Assembly (NCBI GenBank): GCA_037178675.1 | Contig: JAYMGJ010000640.1 | Location: 1 to 44,365, forward strand | Source of the DNA: Scleroderma bovista | Lineage: Eukaryota; Basidiomycota; Agaricomycetes; Boletales; Sclerodermataceae | DNA: 44,365 bases | Reading direction: 5' to 3' | Shown: positions 20,987 to 30,493 of the stretch, one piece after another | How the letters are laid out: each line of letters starts with the position of its first letter | Position numbering within the stretch: the stretch's first letter is position 1 | Notes under the pieces: generated by a model | What the model saw: the letters and a program-made list of their open reading frames with translations, nothing else | Told to the model about the DNA's origin: nothing | The model's database searches: none | Program-made: the position numbers and the translations under genes

Positions 20987-21534
20987 CCAGCAGCCAAAGG
21001 CTGCAAGGAAGTGTCTGCTTCCCCCTCAATAAAGCGACCACATTCACTCTCCCTCACTCTCTATAAGCTCCCTCTCTGTCCTTGGACTTGTAGGTCACTC
21101 AGTGCTGGCCTAAAGCTCCATTATTGCTGTTTATCAGATATACTTGATATCTGATCATTTCTCTAGGCTGAAGCGCAGTCTAGCTCATCTGTCCACTCTA
21201 TCCCATCATTCCCCATCACATTCTTGAAGCAGGAACTGTCCCCTTGCTTCCCCCTTGTCCCATCACTGCTATATCCCCCCTATTGTCATTCTATCATTGC
21301 TCCTCATCCCCAGGACTCTTCCTAACTACTGTGGTAGCCTGAAGAAGAGTCAATCCCATCCCCAGTCGCATATATTCCCCATCAGAAGCCCTTCCCTTCC
21401 CTTCTGCACCTTGCCTGAAGGCGTGCAGCACATCCCCCTCAGGAGATTAGATACCAGATACGCAAAGGAAGACCACCACTCGCATACTGCTGTCATTTGG
21501 TGTTGGTTGTTGGTTGTTCTGACCTCTTCCCTCA

Positions 21535-21830
21535 CTTAGGTGCACACCGTTCACCCAAACATGACTGTTGGCCAATGCACCAGATATGGTTAGTGACTGA
21601 TGGGCATGTTGATCACGTTGGTATGCTCATGTTCATCCATGCAGCCTCAGCAACCACACGTATGCGGCTTCACAGACATGTTTAGCCAAACAGCCCCCAT
21701 GACGCATGATGTCAATAGTAAGTGTCTGTCGATGTGGCGACTATATTAATTGCCATTCTATCAATATAGTAGGTTTCAGTCTTGCCCCCCCTCCTCGTCT
21801 TCGACTCAGTCACACCTATCCTCTGTGAAG
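21535..21830. other. Upstream region of the DUF6698-like gene
   Basis: No gene or repeat was seen. The same reading frame is open from ATG 21750, so the start could lie there, but ATG 21831 gives a more ordinary N-terminus. A pyrimidine-rich run (CCCCCCCTCCTCG, near 21784) precedes the start, as in many fungal core promoters. Confidence 0.35.
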
Positions 21831-23276
21831 ATGCCCAGTGGCGACACTCACAACGATCCCAACATGCCAGAATCCGACATGGCCGTTGGCCAGAAGCGCG
21901 GACGTCCCAGTGCATTGCAGCTTGGGCCAAGAAAGAAACCATTCATATACCATTCGACGTTTATTTTCAACATTGCTGACCATTATTTTTCAGTGCTGCT
22001 CAAGACCCTCTCGTCCACCATGGGCATCACTTTGGAAGGACTTTGCATGCGTTCTGCAATGTACAGACCCTTGTCACTAATGGCTTGACGTACATGGTCG
22101 ATGGCGATGACATTTCCACTGCTGCGTGAGTCTCCTTAGGACCTTAGGACATGAAATCTCCCATACAGGATTTGTTATACAGCGAAAGGAAAGAGTTCGC
22201 GGTGTTCCATGGTCTTTTAAGACTTGTTCCAGGACTTGAGGCTTGACTGATGACCGCATCAGAGGAAGAGGTGGTCAACGTCGCTGACATGGTAGGACTA
22301 ACCCTTACCACTTGCCTACGTCTCCTGAAATATTTTGGTACTAGATCCAGAAAGGTGCAAACAGTGCCAGAGCGGATGACACAAAAGGTATGAAGAGTGC
22401 GATCATTGACTGGATCACCCCAAAGGGCCAATCCCTCACGCCCCACATTCCACGTAACGTGAAGTCCGGACGTGGGTTCAACCACGAGCATACTGGGGCA
22501 CTGCTTTGTCTGGCAGGTCTTGACTGGGACAATGTCGAGTAAGTAACTGTATAGCTATTCCATCGTTGCTCACTCAGAACAATTACTGTTAAGAACAAAG
22601 GTGAAACTCATGAATGGCCAAATCCAAGTGGCCGGCGACCAGTGGCCACTTTTCCTGTATGCGAATTATGCATATGATTTGGAGGATCCATGGAACGGGC
22701 TATTGCATAGTGGTCTACTGGTATCGGTGAGTCTTTCAACAGTTGTCCATTTGACATTGTAGTCACACCAGGTGCATAGGCCTTCAAACATGTATTCACC
22801 TCGCCAAGTTCAGTCGACCAAGAGCCCAAAGCCACCCAATCAGGGAATGCATGCATTCATGGTATGCGTGCTGTAACTAAGGCATCACTTGCCTACGTGG
22901 CAACTCAGGTATGTTGGAGACAACTTTCATTGCGCCATTCTTTCATCTTTTTTGTTATATGCAGGCTCGCTTTTCTCTCACATCTGCTCAAGTTTTCTCT
23001 CACACTGATCATGTAACTGATTCTGAGCGCTTCTACAACAGCATTCTAGAGCTGTTGGAAGACCCAGAGGAGAGGGATGAAGTAGATCAACTAATGGCGT
23101 GGTGGAATCGGTATGTTGTCTATTATTTATGGGAGTCTGTGCTGATGAATATTTGCAGACAAGTATTTCCACTCTATACTGAGGTTGAACGGCTCCCTTC
23201 CCAAAACAGTGTCCTAGCAAGGATTCAGCAGAAGCATGTGGAGCACAGGGAAAGGGGGCAAAGTGTCAAAATATAG
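21831..23276 (+). pseudogene. DUF6698-like Agaricomycete protein, eight exons, one nonsense codon
   Basis: Exons: 21831-21958, 21994-22125, 22183-22291, 22345-22538, 22594-22726, 22780-22908, 22965-23110, 23159-23276. All introns are GT-AG and 48-57 nt, except the first, which is 35 nt and least certain. The spliced frame gives HFGRTLHAFCNVQTLVTNG, IQKGANSARADDTKG, GFNHEHTGALLC, VAGDQWPLFLY, DPWNGLLHSG, FKHVFTSPSSV and AWWNRQVFP. I recall this series from an uncharacterised family much repeated in Agaricomycetes, which I associate with DUF6698; the family name is from memory. The N-terminus has a KRGRP basic patch. TGA at 22244-22246 (GLEA, stop, LMTASEEEV) replaces a family Arg. All other exons are intact, so inactivation is recent, or the stop is a strain variant. 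Function unknown. Confidence 0.75.
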
Positions 23277-23527
23277 TAATTACTGTTCATGGATGTGGTA
23301 GTCATTGTGAATGTGATCATTTGTCTGCATTGGACATTTCATTTAATTTGTTTCTTTGGGTGAACTGAGGGTGAACTGGAATATCATCATGTCCTATGAG
23401 CTGTCAGATGTAGAAGGAAGACACCTGACATCACCACTTTCTATCTGGTTTATTCTATCACCAATACAGTCATGTCCTATGTTGTCACAGCTCACACTGT
23501 AGTACCCTTGATCATACAGATCAGAGG
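23277..23527. other. Spacer before the tandem array
   Basis: No gene. A worn single copy of the 111 bp unit may lie at about 23470-23527 (CATGTCCTATG...CTTGATCATACAGA). Confidence 0.35.
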
Positions 23528-24082
23528 TTCTGTTTTGATCACACAAACAAGGAGTTTAAAGCTGGTCAAGTGGTGGCTAGCTGACTGTTGGATGTCTGGC
23601 ATGGAAGGGGGAGGCACATTATCATGTCTGTCTGACTGTTCTGTTTTGATTACACATGCAAGGAATTTAAAGCTGGTCAAGTGGTGGCTAGCTGACTGTT
23701 GGATGTCTGGCATGGAAGGGGGAGGCACATTATCATGTCTGTCTGACTGTTCTGTTTTGATTACACATGCAAGGAATTTAAAGCTGGTCAATTGGTGGCT
23801 AGCTGACTGTTGGATGTCTGGCATGGAAGGGGGAGGCACATTATCATGTCTGTCTAACTGTTCTGTTTTGATTACACATGCAAGGAATTTAAAGCTGGTC
23901 AAGTGATGGCTAGCTGACTGTTGGATGTCTGGCATGGAAGGGGGAGGCACATTATCATGTCTGTCTGACTGTTCTGTTTTGATTACACATGCAAGGAATT
24001 TAAAGCTGGTCAAGTGGTGGCTAGCTGACTGTTGGATGTCTGGCATGGAAGGGGGAGGCACATTATCATATCCTGCTGGTTG
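23528..24082. repeat. Five tandem copies of a 111 bp unit
   Basis: The word GCTGGTCAA falls at 23561, 23672, 23783, 23894 and 24005, exactly 111 bp apart. Copies differ at only a few bases. As 111 is 37 codons, a frame stays open across the array on both strands (plus 23472-23906, interrupted in copy 4 by GTGATGG; minus 24106-23492, 204 codons). Diverged flanking sequence on each side may be worn extra copies. Whether either frame is expressed cannot be told; codon-scale length and openness on both strands favour a DNA-level satellite. Confidence 0.9.
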
Positions 24083-24442
24083 TTCAGGCCTGTCATTAAC
24101 CCACACTGTGTGTTTCCTTGATCACATTTCCCAGGGGTCTCAAGGTGGTCGGGCATTAGCTAGCTGACTACTAAAGGTAAGATGTAGAAATGTGCATGTC
24201 CGTTGTCAGCATCCACTGAGAGAGGTACATGATCAAATGTCAAATTCTATCACACTGATTGTACTTAGCAACCTGTGTGAATCAAGATGGTCAGATATAG
24301 CTTGAGTGTGTGCTTGATCAAGTTCACCTGTGGTGATGATATCTGAGCAATAGTGGCTACACTATCCTGGATTAGCTAGCATGATCCACTGGTGCATCAG
24401 AATGACATCATAGGAGGCACATTATATACATGAAAATGGTAG
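24083..24442. other. Spacer with no recognised feature
   Basis: Scattered TGATCA and GTGGTG words resemble the neighbouring unit. No gene was seen. Confidence 0.35.
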
Positions 24443-24892
24443 TTAATGCTTTGTCAAATTCTCACGAATTTCCTGATGAACCTCCTCACGTTTCTGCTTC
24501 CGATAGAGGGTAGACGATTGGGTGCCATGTCTTTTTTGCTGGGCCGCTTGGCGAAGGAATTCAACTTGCTCTTGTGGGGCGTCATTCACCACCCTTTCTA
24601 GAAGCAAATCCTTCTTTTGCCATTCTTCTCTGGAGAGGGTGAGGACACCCTTTAGTCTGGCAATGATTTCCTTCATACTGAGAGCAGTAAACTTGTCAGC
24701 CTGTGGTCTTGCACTCATTGTTATCAAGCCAAATTGTGCGCGGACATTTAAAGACATACTTGGCAACTGTGGGTACCACACTTCTTCCAAAAACATCCCT
24801 GAACTGACAAAGTTTATGCCAGTGCATGGACCATCAGCAAATGACTTAAAAGTCCATTGCATTCCCCGCCCTAGTCTTGCATCCTCACCCAC
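24443..24892 (-). CDS. Hypothetical charged protein, divergent from the interrupted gene
   Basis: A 149-codon minus-strand frame (MGEDARLGRG...). The second half is highly charged and probably helical (MKEIIARLKGVLTLSREEW, then KKDLLLERVVNDAPQEQVEF, then KQKREEVHQEIRE), ending TGA. It lies head-to-head with the gene starting at 24940, 47 bp apart, so the two could share a promoter, or this frame may be a downstream exon of a longer gene. No family was recognised. The protein-like composition argues against a chance frame. Confidence 0.45.
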   Translation of the reverse strand: MGEDARLGRGMQWTFKSFADGPCTGINFVSSGMFLEEVWYPQLPSMSLNVRAQFGLITMSARPQADKFTALSMKEIIARLKGVLTLSREEWQKKDLLLERVVNDAPQEQVEFLRQAAQQKRHGTQSSTLYRKQKREEVHQEIRENLTKH

Positions 24893-24939
24893 CCACCCAG
24901 TTCAGTGCCACTTTCCATCTTCCTCTCTGCTTGTCAACT

Positions 24940-25513
24940 ATGCCAGCGCAGCTTTCGAAACTCACCCCTGCCATGCATCTTTTTTCAACTCGCGAGCGTC
25001 TTGTTGAGACAGGATTGTATCTCAGCCATATGTCACTTCAGGACAGTGTCCACTGGGTACGCGATGGCCGGGCAGATAGACTTGCCATCAAACCAGCTGA
25101 ACCATCTGACATTGGAAAACGTTTACCTTCCCCTCCTGATGATGACGGCTCTTTTGACCTGGCTCCCATCTTGGCAGTTGTCCACATCAACAGCAACAAC
25201 TACTGGCTCACAGCAGATGCAAACTACCGTGGACCTTCTGAAATCTGGCCAGACTATGTGAACATCAAACCCTCTTGTGTGTGTCAAATGCCTGACATTC
25301 CACCCTTCACCGCCGACTGGGCAAATGTCACAGATAACCTCCGTTGGCTACAAGACCAGGTTGCGACACCTAATTTCACTATGAAACAAGGGCTGTTTAC
25401 CACAGCTGGTCCATGTGGCCCTCGATTCAAGATGCACCACATTTTGTTCGAGGTATGTGTTCGTATTCAGCTCTAAGTTATTTCCGTGCTCATAATATCT
25501 ACAGGCACTTGAC
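24940..25513 (+). pseudogene. Unknown gene, 5' part (exon 1 and start of exon 2), interrupted by copia
   Basis: Exon 1 is 24940-25452 (171 codons, MPAQLSKLTPAMHLFS at the start), with an upstream alternative ATG at 24877. The intron 25453-25504 (GTATGT...TCTACAG, 52 nt) ends in phase 0. Exon 2 begins GCACTTGAC and after nine bases is interrupted by a copia element at 25514. The TTGAC at 25509-25513 is the target-site duplication. Words such as DGSFDLAPILAVVHINSNNY and RGPSEIWPDYV suggest a folded protein, but I do not recognise the family. The remainder is at 30494-30976. Confidence 0.65.
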
Positions 25514-25713
25514 TGTTGTGAATTGTTGTGGATGAGTGACGCGAGAGATACGTCAGAGAGACAGAAGCAGAAGCTTGGCTAGACTCAGAACAGATAAGGT
25601 GGGGGCGAGCAGATTCTTATTAACCCCCTTTATTCTACTCGAGATATATACTATATAATAAGGGGGTTAGGAGGTACTGTGGCTGCCAGCTTGTGGCTAT
25701 GCCAGCCTCAACA
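25514..25713 (-). repeat. 3' LTR of the copia element
   Basis: Minus-strand ends TGTTGAGGC...TCACAACA. Preceded, in element orientation, by the polypurine tract at 25714-25722. Confidence 0.93.
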
Positions 25714-25722
25714 CTCCCCTTC
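25714..25722 (-). promoter_or_regulatory. Polypurine tract of the copia element
   Basis: Minus strand GAAGGGGAG directly abuts the TG of the 3' LTR. It is the expected primer for plus-strand DNA synthesis. Confidence 0.8.
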
Positions 25723-26236
25723 AAGCTGGCGCTGGGAACCCTAGCTCTGTCCTATGTAGCTGGAACTTTGGCTTAGGTAATGCCTTAGTGAATATGTCCA
25801 CAGTCATCTCAGATGTCGGACAATATTCGATCTCGATTACTGATTCTCTGACCTTTTGTCTTATGTAATGGTTCCGAGTGTCAAAATGCTTAGTCCATTT
25901 ATGGTACTGTGGGTTCTTAGCAATGGCTAGTGCACCGCTATTATCACCGTACAACTTGGTAGGTGCCTGCTGCTTATACCCCAGATCTTCTAACAGATTT
26001 CGCAGCCATGTGACCTCACGTGCTGCATCTGCCAGTGCGACATACTCGGATTCCGTCAAGGATAAGGACACATTTGTCTGTTTCTTCGATCCCCATGTGA
26101 TTGCTCCTCCGCTCATGTTGAAGACATATCCCGATACTGATGTAGCATCATCATTATTTGCATAGCTCGCATCTGAATATCCGAAGAATTGGTTCTTAGG
26201 CTCTGTCTCTTCAGCTTGGTATGTTATCCCTTGATC
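25721..26236 (-). pseudogene. Copia RNase H end of Pol
   Basis: Same frame as the RT upstream, after the TGA at 26237-26239. Reads SGGAITWGSKKQTNVSLSLT, SEYVALADAAREVTWLRNLL, LYGDNSGALAIAKNP, and EYCPTSEMTVDIFTKALPK, the normal copia RNase H series to the end of the polyprotein. It would be made only with readthrough of the stop. Confidence 0.88.
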
Positions 26237-26604
26237 TCAAGTTCCTGACAGGTACCTTAGGACTCGCTTAGCCGCTGTCCAGTGTGACAGCGTGGGATTT
26301 GCCATATATGATCCAAGCCTGAAGACAGCATATGCAATGTCTGGTCTCGTCGCAATGGCCAAGTACATCAATGAGCCAATTACTGATGCGTAGCTGTTGC
26401 TTTTGCCCTCGGATGTTATCCCTTGATCTCGAGTTCCTGACAGGTACCTTAGGACTCGCTTAGCTGCTGTCCAGTGTGACAGCGTGGGATTTGCCATATA
26501 TGATCCAAGCCTGAAGACAGCATATGCAATGTCTGGTCTCGTCGCAATGGCCAAGTACATCAATGAGCCAATTACTGATGCGTAGCTGTTGCTTTTGCCC
26601 TCGG
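26221..26604. repeat. 192 bp in-frame tandem duplication inside copia Pol
   Basis: 26221-26412 and 26413-26604 are nearly identical; the differences seen are one C/T-type change that makes the stop at 26237 and one more near 26274. Each unit is 64 codons of the RT to RNase H connection (YASVIGSLMYLAIATRPDIA, then LSHWTAAKRVLRYLSGT). In element orientation the second unit ends in TGA where the first has CGA. Confidence 0.92.
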
Positions 26605-28471
26605 ACTCCCCTTCAGACGGTTGAAGCCGTACATTGGGGTCCATAGGGATAGCCACCGGGTGAGCATTTTCCAGTCCTTCTCGTTGTAAGATGCCCTCGA
26701 TTAACTGTTTCTGTGAGATCTTGATCGTTCGTTTCGCGCGATCCCGCTCGATCTCAATGCCGACAATTTTCGCTGGCTCTCCAAGGTCAGTTATCTCGAA
26801 GATCTCTTTTAACTCGAGCTTCATGTTATCCATTAGATCACTATCACTCGCAAAAAGCAATATATCGTCAACCCACACAGCAACGACTTCAATACCATCT
26901 GTCTTTCTTCTGACATAGGTGCAAGGGTCAACCATAGTAGGTTTCCATCCTAGGGACTCAAGTTGTTTATTAAGCTCTTTGTTCCACTCGTGCCCGGCCT
27001 GTTTAAGACCATATAGGGACTTAATCAAATGGCAAACGCGGCCTGTCCCATCGTCGAAGCCATCGGGCTGTTTCATATATATCTGCTCCTTTATAGTGCC
27101 ATTGAGGTAAGCGCCTTTAACATCCATTTGTTGTATTTCCCAATCCTCAGTCACTGCCAAGGCTAACAGGGTCCGGATGGTCTCTAGGCGAACAACTGGT
27201 GAGAACATGTCATTATAGTCCATGCCCGGCTGTTGCGAGTAACCGCGGGCGACCAGCCTGGCCTTGTATTTCTGCAAATTGCCATCTTTATCGTATTTTT
27301 TGGTGAGTACCCACTTATTTGTGATTGGAGTGCACCCTTCAGGCGGGTCTACTAACTCCCAAGTACCCATTTTATGTAGCTGGTCTAGTTCAGCTTGTAT
27401 GGCCTTCTCCCAGTCCGGCCAATCCGAAGATTGCCGTGCCTCTCTCAAGTCTTTGGGGGTGTCACGCCCGGCGCTTGGCTCGTTCGACATAGCGTAGACC
27501 CTCTCGGCAGAGGTCATGTCTGCCATCTCACCGGAGATCCGCGCTGTCCTAGTACCCGTTTCGTCGGGTTCATCTGCCCAAGGGTCGTCCAGTAGACGAT
27601 AGTCGTGCGTTCTTTTTTGTCTTTGACTCTTTCTGACTTCACCGCTTGGCGCTTCGTCAGTGGTTTGCCGTCTTTTTCTTTTACTGCTGTCATTGCTACT
27701 CTCACACGGGTGAGTGATCTCAGTGATTTTTCTGTGTTCACTATCTGTCCCGTTGGGTGCTGACTCCCCTTCACTCTGCGCTCCTTCACTCTGCGCCGGG
27801 CTCTCATGCGGCGGAGTGTCATTCATGTTTGGCTGTGTTTGGGGCACTGACAGAGTTGGGAACCGAAAGTTCCGAGAGACACGCACCTGTCTCGTTGAGG
27901 CATCGTAGTACTTGATGGCCTTGGGCCCATCCACGAAGCCCACAAAGGTATGTTTTGTGCTTCTGGGTTGGAGTTTGGTGAGTTGACCCTCGTTTAGGAT
28001 CCATATCGGGCTCCCAAACTTGTGCAAATGCAAAACGTCCGGTTTTTGTCCGTTCCATGCTTCAAATGGCGTCTTCGAGTTGAGTGCATGCATATGTGTT
28101 CGGTTGCGCAGGTAGGCGGCGTGTGTGATGGCCTCGGGCCAGAGGAACTTTGGTGTCTGTGTGGAAAAGATCATAGCACGGGCCAATTCAGCCAAAGTAC
28201 GATTCATGCGTTCTGCAACGCCGTTTTGCGCCGGTGAGTATGGCGCTGTGTATTCCAGCTTTATGCCCTTTGACGCACACCACCTCTGCAGATCCCCGGT
28301 GATGTATTTGCCACCGTTGTCAGCGCGAAACCGTTTGGGGGACATGTCATATTGGCGTTCAAGGTAAGCCACATAATTCCTGAACTTTTCAGGTGCTTGA
28401 TCCTTCGTCTGCAGGAACTCAATGGATATACATCGGCTGCAGTCGTCGACAAAGGAGATAAAGTATCTCAC
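26237..28471 (-). pseudogene. pol: Copia integrase core and reverse transcriptase
   Basis: A 744-codon frame. Integrase: FRADNGGKYI (second Asp) and PYSPAQNGVAERMNRTL (Glu); the first Asp (HTDLWE) lies upstream in the other frame. A linker with low-complexity S/E/K residues follows. RT: AIQAELDQLHKMGTWELVDP, WVLTKKYDKDG, KARLVARGYSQQPGMDY, DVKGAYLNG, SLYGLKQAGHEWN, and catalytic VWVDDILLF (WVDD in place of the more usual YVDD). The frame ends in the tandem duplication. A lost base near 28475 (between TTGIHG and RYFISFVDD) separates it from the upstream frame. Confidence 0.93.
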
Positions 28472-29519
28472 CGTGTATGCCTGTAGTACGGCATTCCCAT
28501 AGGTCTGTATGTGTCAAGTCGCCTGGTCGAGCAGCACGGTGCTCGCTCTGGCGTGGAAATGGCGCACATGTCAGCTTGGCCTGGGTGCAAGCAGTGCAAT
28601 CAAACTCTGGTGAGTCGACGTCATTCACCGTCATTCCTGTTACAAGTTGACCCTTTAGTGTGCGCTGTAGACCACTTATACCTATATGCCCAAATCGGCG
28701 ATGCCAATCTTGCCATGTATCTGCCGTCTCCGTTGAGAGGGCCGCCCGTTCAAGGGCTGGATGCACTGTGATGGCTAGTAAGTACATTCTCTCAGTTTTC
28801 CGTCCAACAGCAATCAAGTTCTTATTTTTATCATATAGGTGGATGCGTCCATCCCCCACAATCGCGCGACCACCACTTTCATCCAACTGAGAGATGGAGA
28901 GAAGGTTGTTTGGTGCCTTTGGCACATATAGCACATTCTGTAGTACAATCACAAATGTTTGTTTATTAACCCGACTTTCCAAATTTACTGTTCCTTTTCC
29001 CTCAACCGGAACGTCCGTGTCCCCCACTCCCCTTATGGTCTTTGTGAGTGGTGTGAACTGTGTGAACGCTTCACGCTGGTTCGATAAATGTGAGGACGCT
29101 GCTGAGTCCGCTAACCAAGAGTTGGGACTGATGTCAGCACAGTCGGATGATGATTTATTTTTAGCGATGTACATGCCGTCTTCCATCTCATCGTCTTCTT
29201 GGACATCGCATGCCTGCTGGGCACATTCCACTTTGCAGCACTTCCTGTTTTCTGTGGTCATGCTCTCTATTGTTGTGGTTTCCTTCCCCTTCGCAGCGCT
29301 CCTGCACTCGGAGGTTTTGTGGTTGAAACGGCCACAATTTCCACACTTGGGCTTCCCCTTGAAGAAGCAATCCTTCACCAAGTGGTTGGTCTTGCCGCAG
29401 GTAAAACATGCCTTTCTCGTCTTTTCCTTTTCGGCTGCCTTTCTCTTCTTAGGAGTACGTTTCGAGGACTGGGCCGCTAACGCAGTCTCCACACCCTCAG
29501 CATCTCTAGTACCGGCTGT
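28419..29519 (-). pseudogene. Copia Gag C-terminus, protease and integrase N-terminus
   Basis: Continues the Gag frame after the stop at 29520. Two CCHC knuckles (CFTCGKTNHLVKDC and CGNCGRFNHKTSEC) bind nucleic acid. The protease motif reads WLADSAASSHLSN, with Ala in place of Gly after Asp-Ser, a variant I have seen in this branch of fungal copia and so not necessarily a defect. The integrase zinc site is WHRRFGHIGISG then CTACTQAK, followed by HTDLWE with the first catalytic Asp. The normal frame is lost near 28475. Confidence 0.9.
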
Positions 29520-30185
29520 TCATTGGTTGCACTCGTCGCGGATGATCACGATGAACTGCTGCGATGTCAAGACTTTGTCTCCAGTCTGTGACCCAAGGTA
29601 GGATGTCGTAAATGGATCCCACGACACTGGCAACGACGACACTAATATATTTGTGAAGTCTCCATCAGGTACCATTGAGCCCATGTGGTGGAGCTCGGCC
29701 TGGATTGAGCGCATTTTCGTCAGGTGGGCGACAATGTCATCTCCATCTCTGGCACACGTCTGATACAAGGTGCGTCTCAGCGCGGTAATACTCTGCTGTC
29801 CACGATGCTCATGTACTGCCTTTAAGTTCTCCCACATCTGCTTCACAGACGTTGCCTGCGAGACATGGACGAACTGCGGTGCCGAAATGTTATTCGAGAT
29901 AAGCACGCGTGCGACGCCTTCCATGGTGTCCCAGTCTCTGTGCTTGGGTGTCCCTTCCTCTGGGGGGTTGTTCATGCCTTCACAGTGGGACCATACACCA
30001 TTCAGTTCAAGCATGGGCCAGATTTGGCCCTTCCAGGCCACCCAGTTGTCATCTTTTAGGGGTTCGGGTGTTTTAAAGGAGGATATAGCACCAAGGAAAC
30101 GTTTGTCTTTGAATGGTGGTACCGGCGGAGGTGCGTCGCCTGGGTTCTGTTCATCCGAGTCGTCGTACAAGTGTAGCGCATCCAT
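29520..30185 (-). pseudogene. gag: Copia Gag N-terminal part, closed by TGA
   Basis: 221 residues from MDALHLYDDS to DECNQ. Contains the copia Gag (UBN2-like) pattern: DNWVAWKGQIWPMLELNGVW, then ATSVKQMWENLKAVHEHRGQ, then RDGDDIVAHLTKMRSIQAEL, then LVSSLPVSWDPFTTSYLG. TGA at 29520-29522 is in frame with the zinc-knuckle region downstream (next bases ACAGCCGGT), and CGA to TGA is the simplest origin. Start context and position, about 100 bp inside the 5' LTR end, support ATG 30185. Confidence 0.92.
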
Positions 30186-30274
30186 ATGTATAGCAGGACG
30201 GGGATGGGGGTAGTTCTTGGTGGTGTAATTAGCTTTGGTTCAATGACTGTTCTGCTTGCCTAGTCAAGAGCAGA

Positions 30275-30288
30275 CAGGGCTCATAACC
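30275..30288 (-). promoter_or_regulatory. Candidate primer binding site of the copia element
   Basis: Directly inside the 5' LTR, the minus strand reads GGTTATGAGCCCTG, the position where a tRNA 3' end would pair. I could not match it to a particular tRNA from memory. Confidence 0.5.
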
Positions 30289-30488
30289 TGTTGTGAATTG
30301 TTGTGGATGAGTGATGCGAGAGATACGTCAGAGGGACAGAAGCAGAAGCTTGGCTAGACTCAGAACAGATAAGGTGGGGGCGAGCAGATTCTTATTAACC
30401 CCCTTTATTCTACTCGAGATATATACTATATAATAAGGGGGTTAGGAGGTACTGTGGCTGCCAGCTTGTGGCTATGCCAGCCTCAACA
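30289..30488 (-). repeat. 5' LTR of the copia element
   Basis: Differs from the 3' LTR at two positions (in GAGTGATGCGAG and CAGAGGGACAG). Minus strand holds a TATA-like TATATAGTATATATC (about 30418-30433) and AATAAA (30404-30409), in promoter-then-polyadenylation order. Confidence 0.93.
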
Positions 30489-30493
30489 TTGAC

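Larger units (their letters stand above)
19241..21534 (+). mobile_element. LTR-like dispersed repeat, copy 2
   Basis: Starts TGTCACGCACCAAAG directly after the copia fragment and ends near CTTCCCTCA. It is the plus-strand counterpart of 3063-5165. Promoter-like and 3'-end signals lie in LTR order: TATATAAA at 20979-20986 and AATAAA at 21028-21033. CTTACCAAT words cluster upstream of the TATA (20620-20935). Five-base flanks (TCCGG and CTTAG) do not match, so it is not a clean solo LTR, or the end is misplaced. No coding region of an autonomous partner was recognised in the window. Confidence 0.5.
25514..30488 (-). mobile_element. Young full-length Ty1/copia retrotransposon
   Basis: Two 200 bp LTRs (25514-25713 and 30289-30488) differ at only two positions I could see. 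The element is flanked by TTGAC on both sides (25509-25513, 30489-30493). On the minus strand the order is 5' LTR, Gag, protease, integrase, RT, RNase H, polypurine tract, 3' LTR, which is the copia order. It sits in exon 2 of a host gene. It is probably not autonomous: one stop in Gag (29520), one single-base frameshift near 28475, a 192 bp tandem duplication, and a further stop at 26237. Confidence 0.95.

Noticed and set aside
23492..24106. Minus-strand 204-codon frame as a repeat-protein gene
   Set aside because: The period is a multiple of three and both strands are open, so openness follows from the tandem DNA repeat. No splice site, start context or family supports coding. Reported as a repeat.
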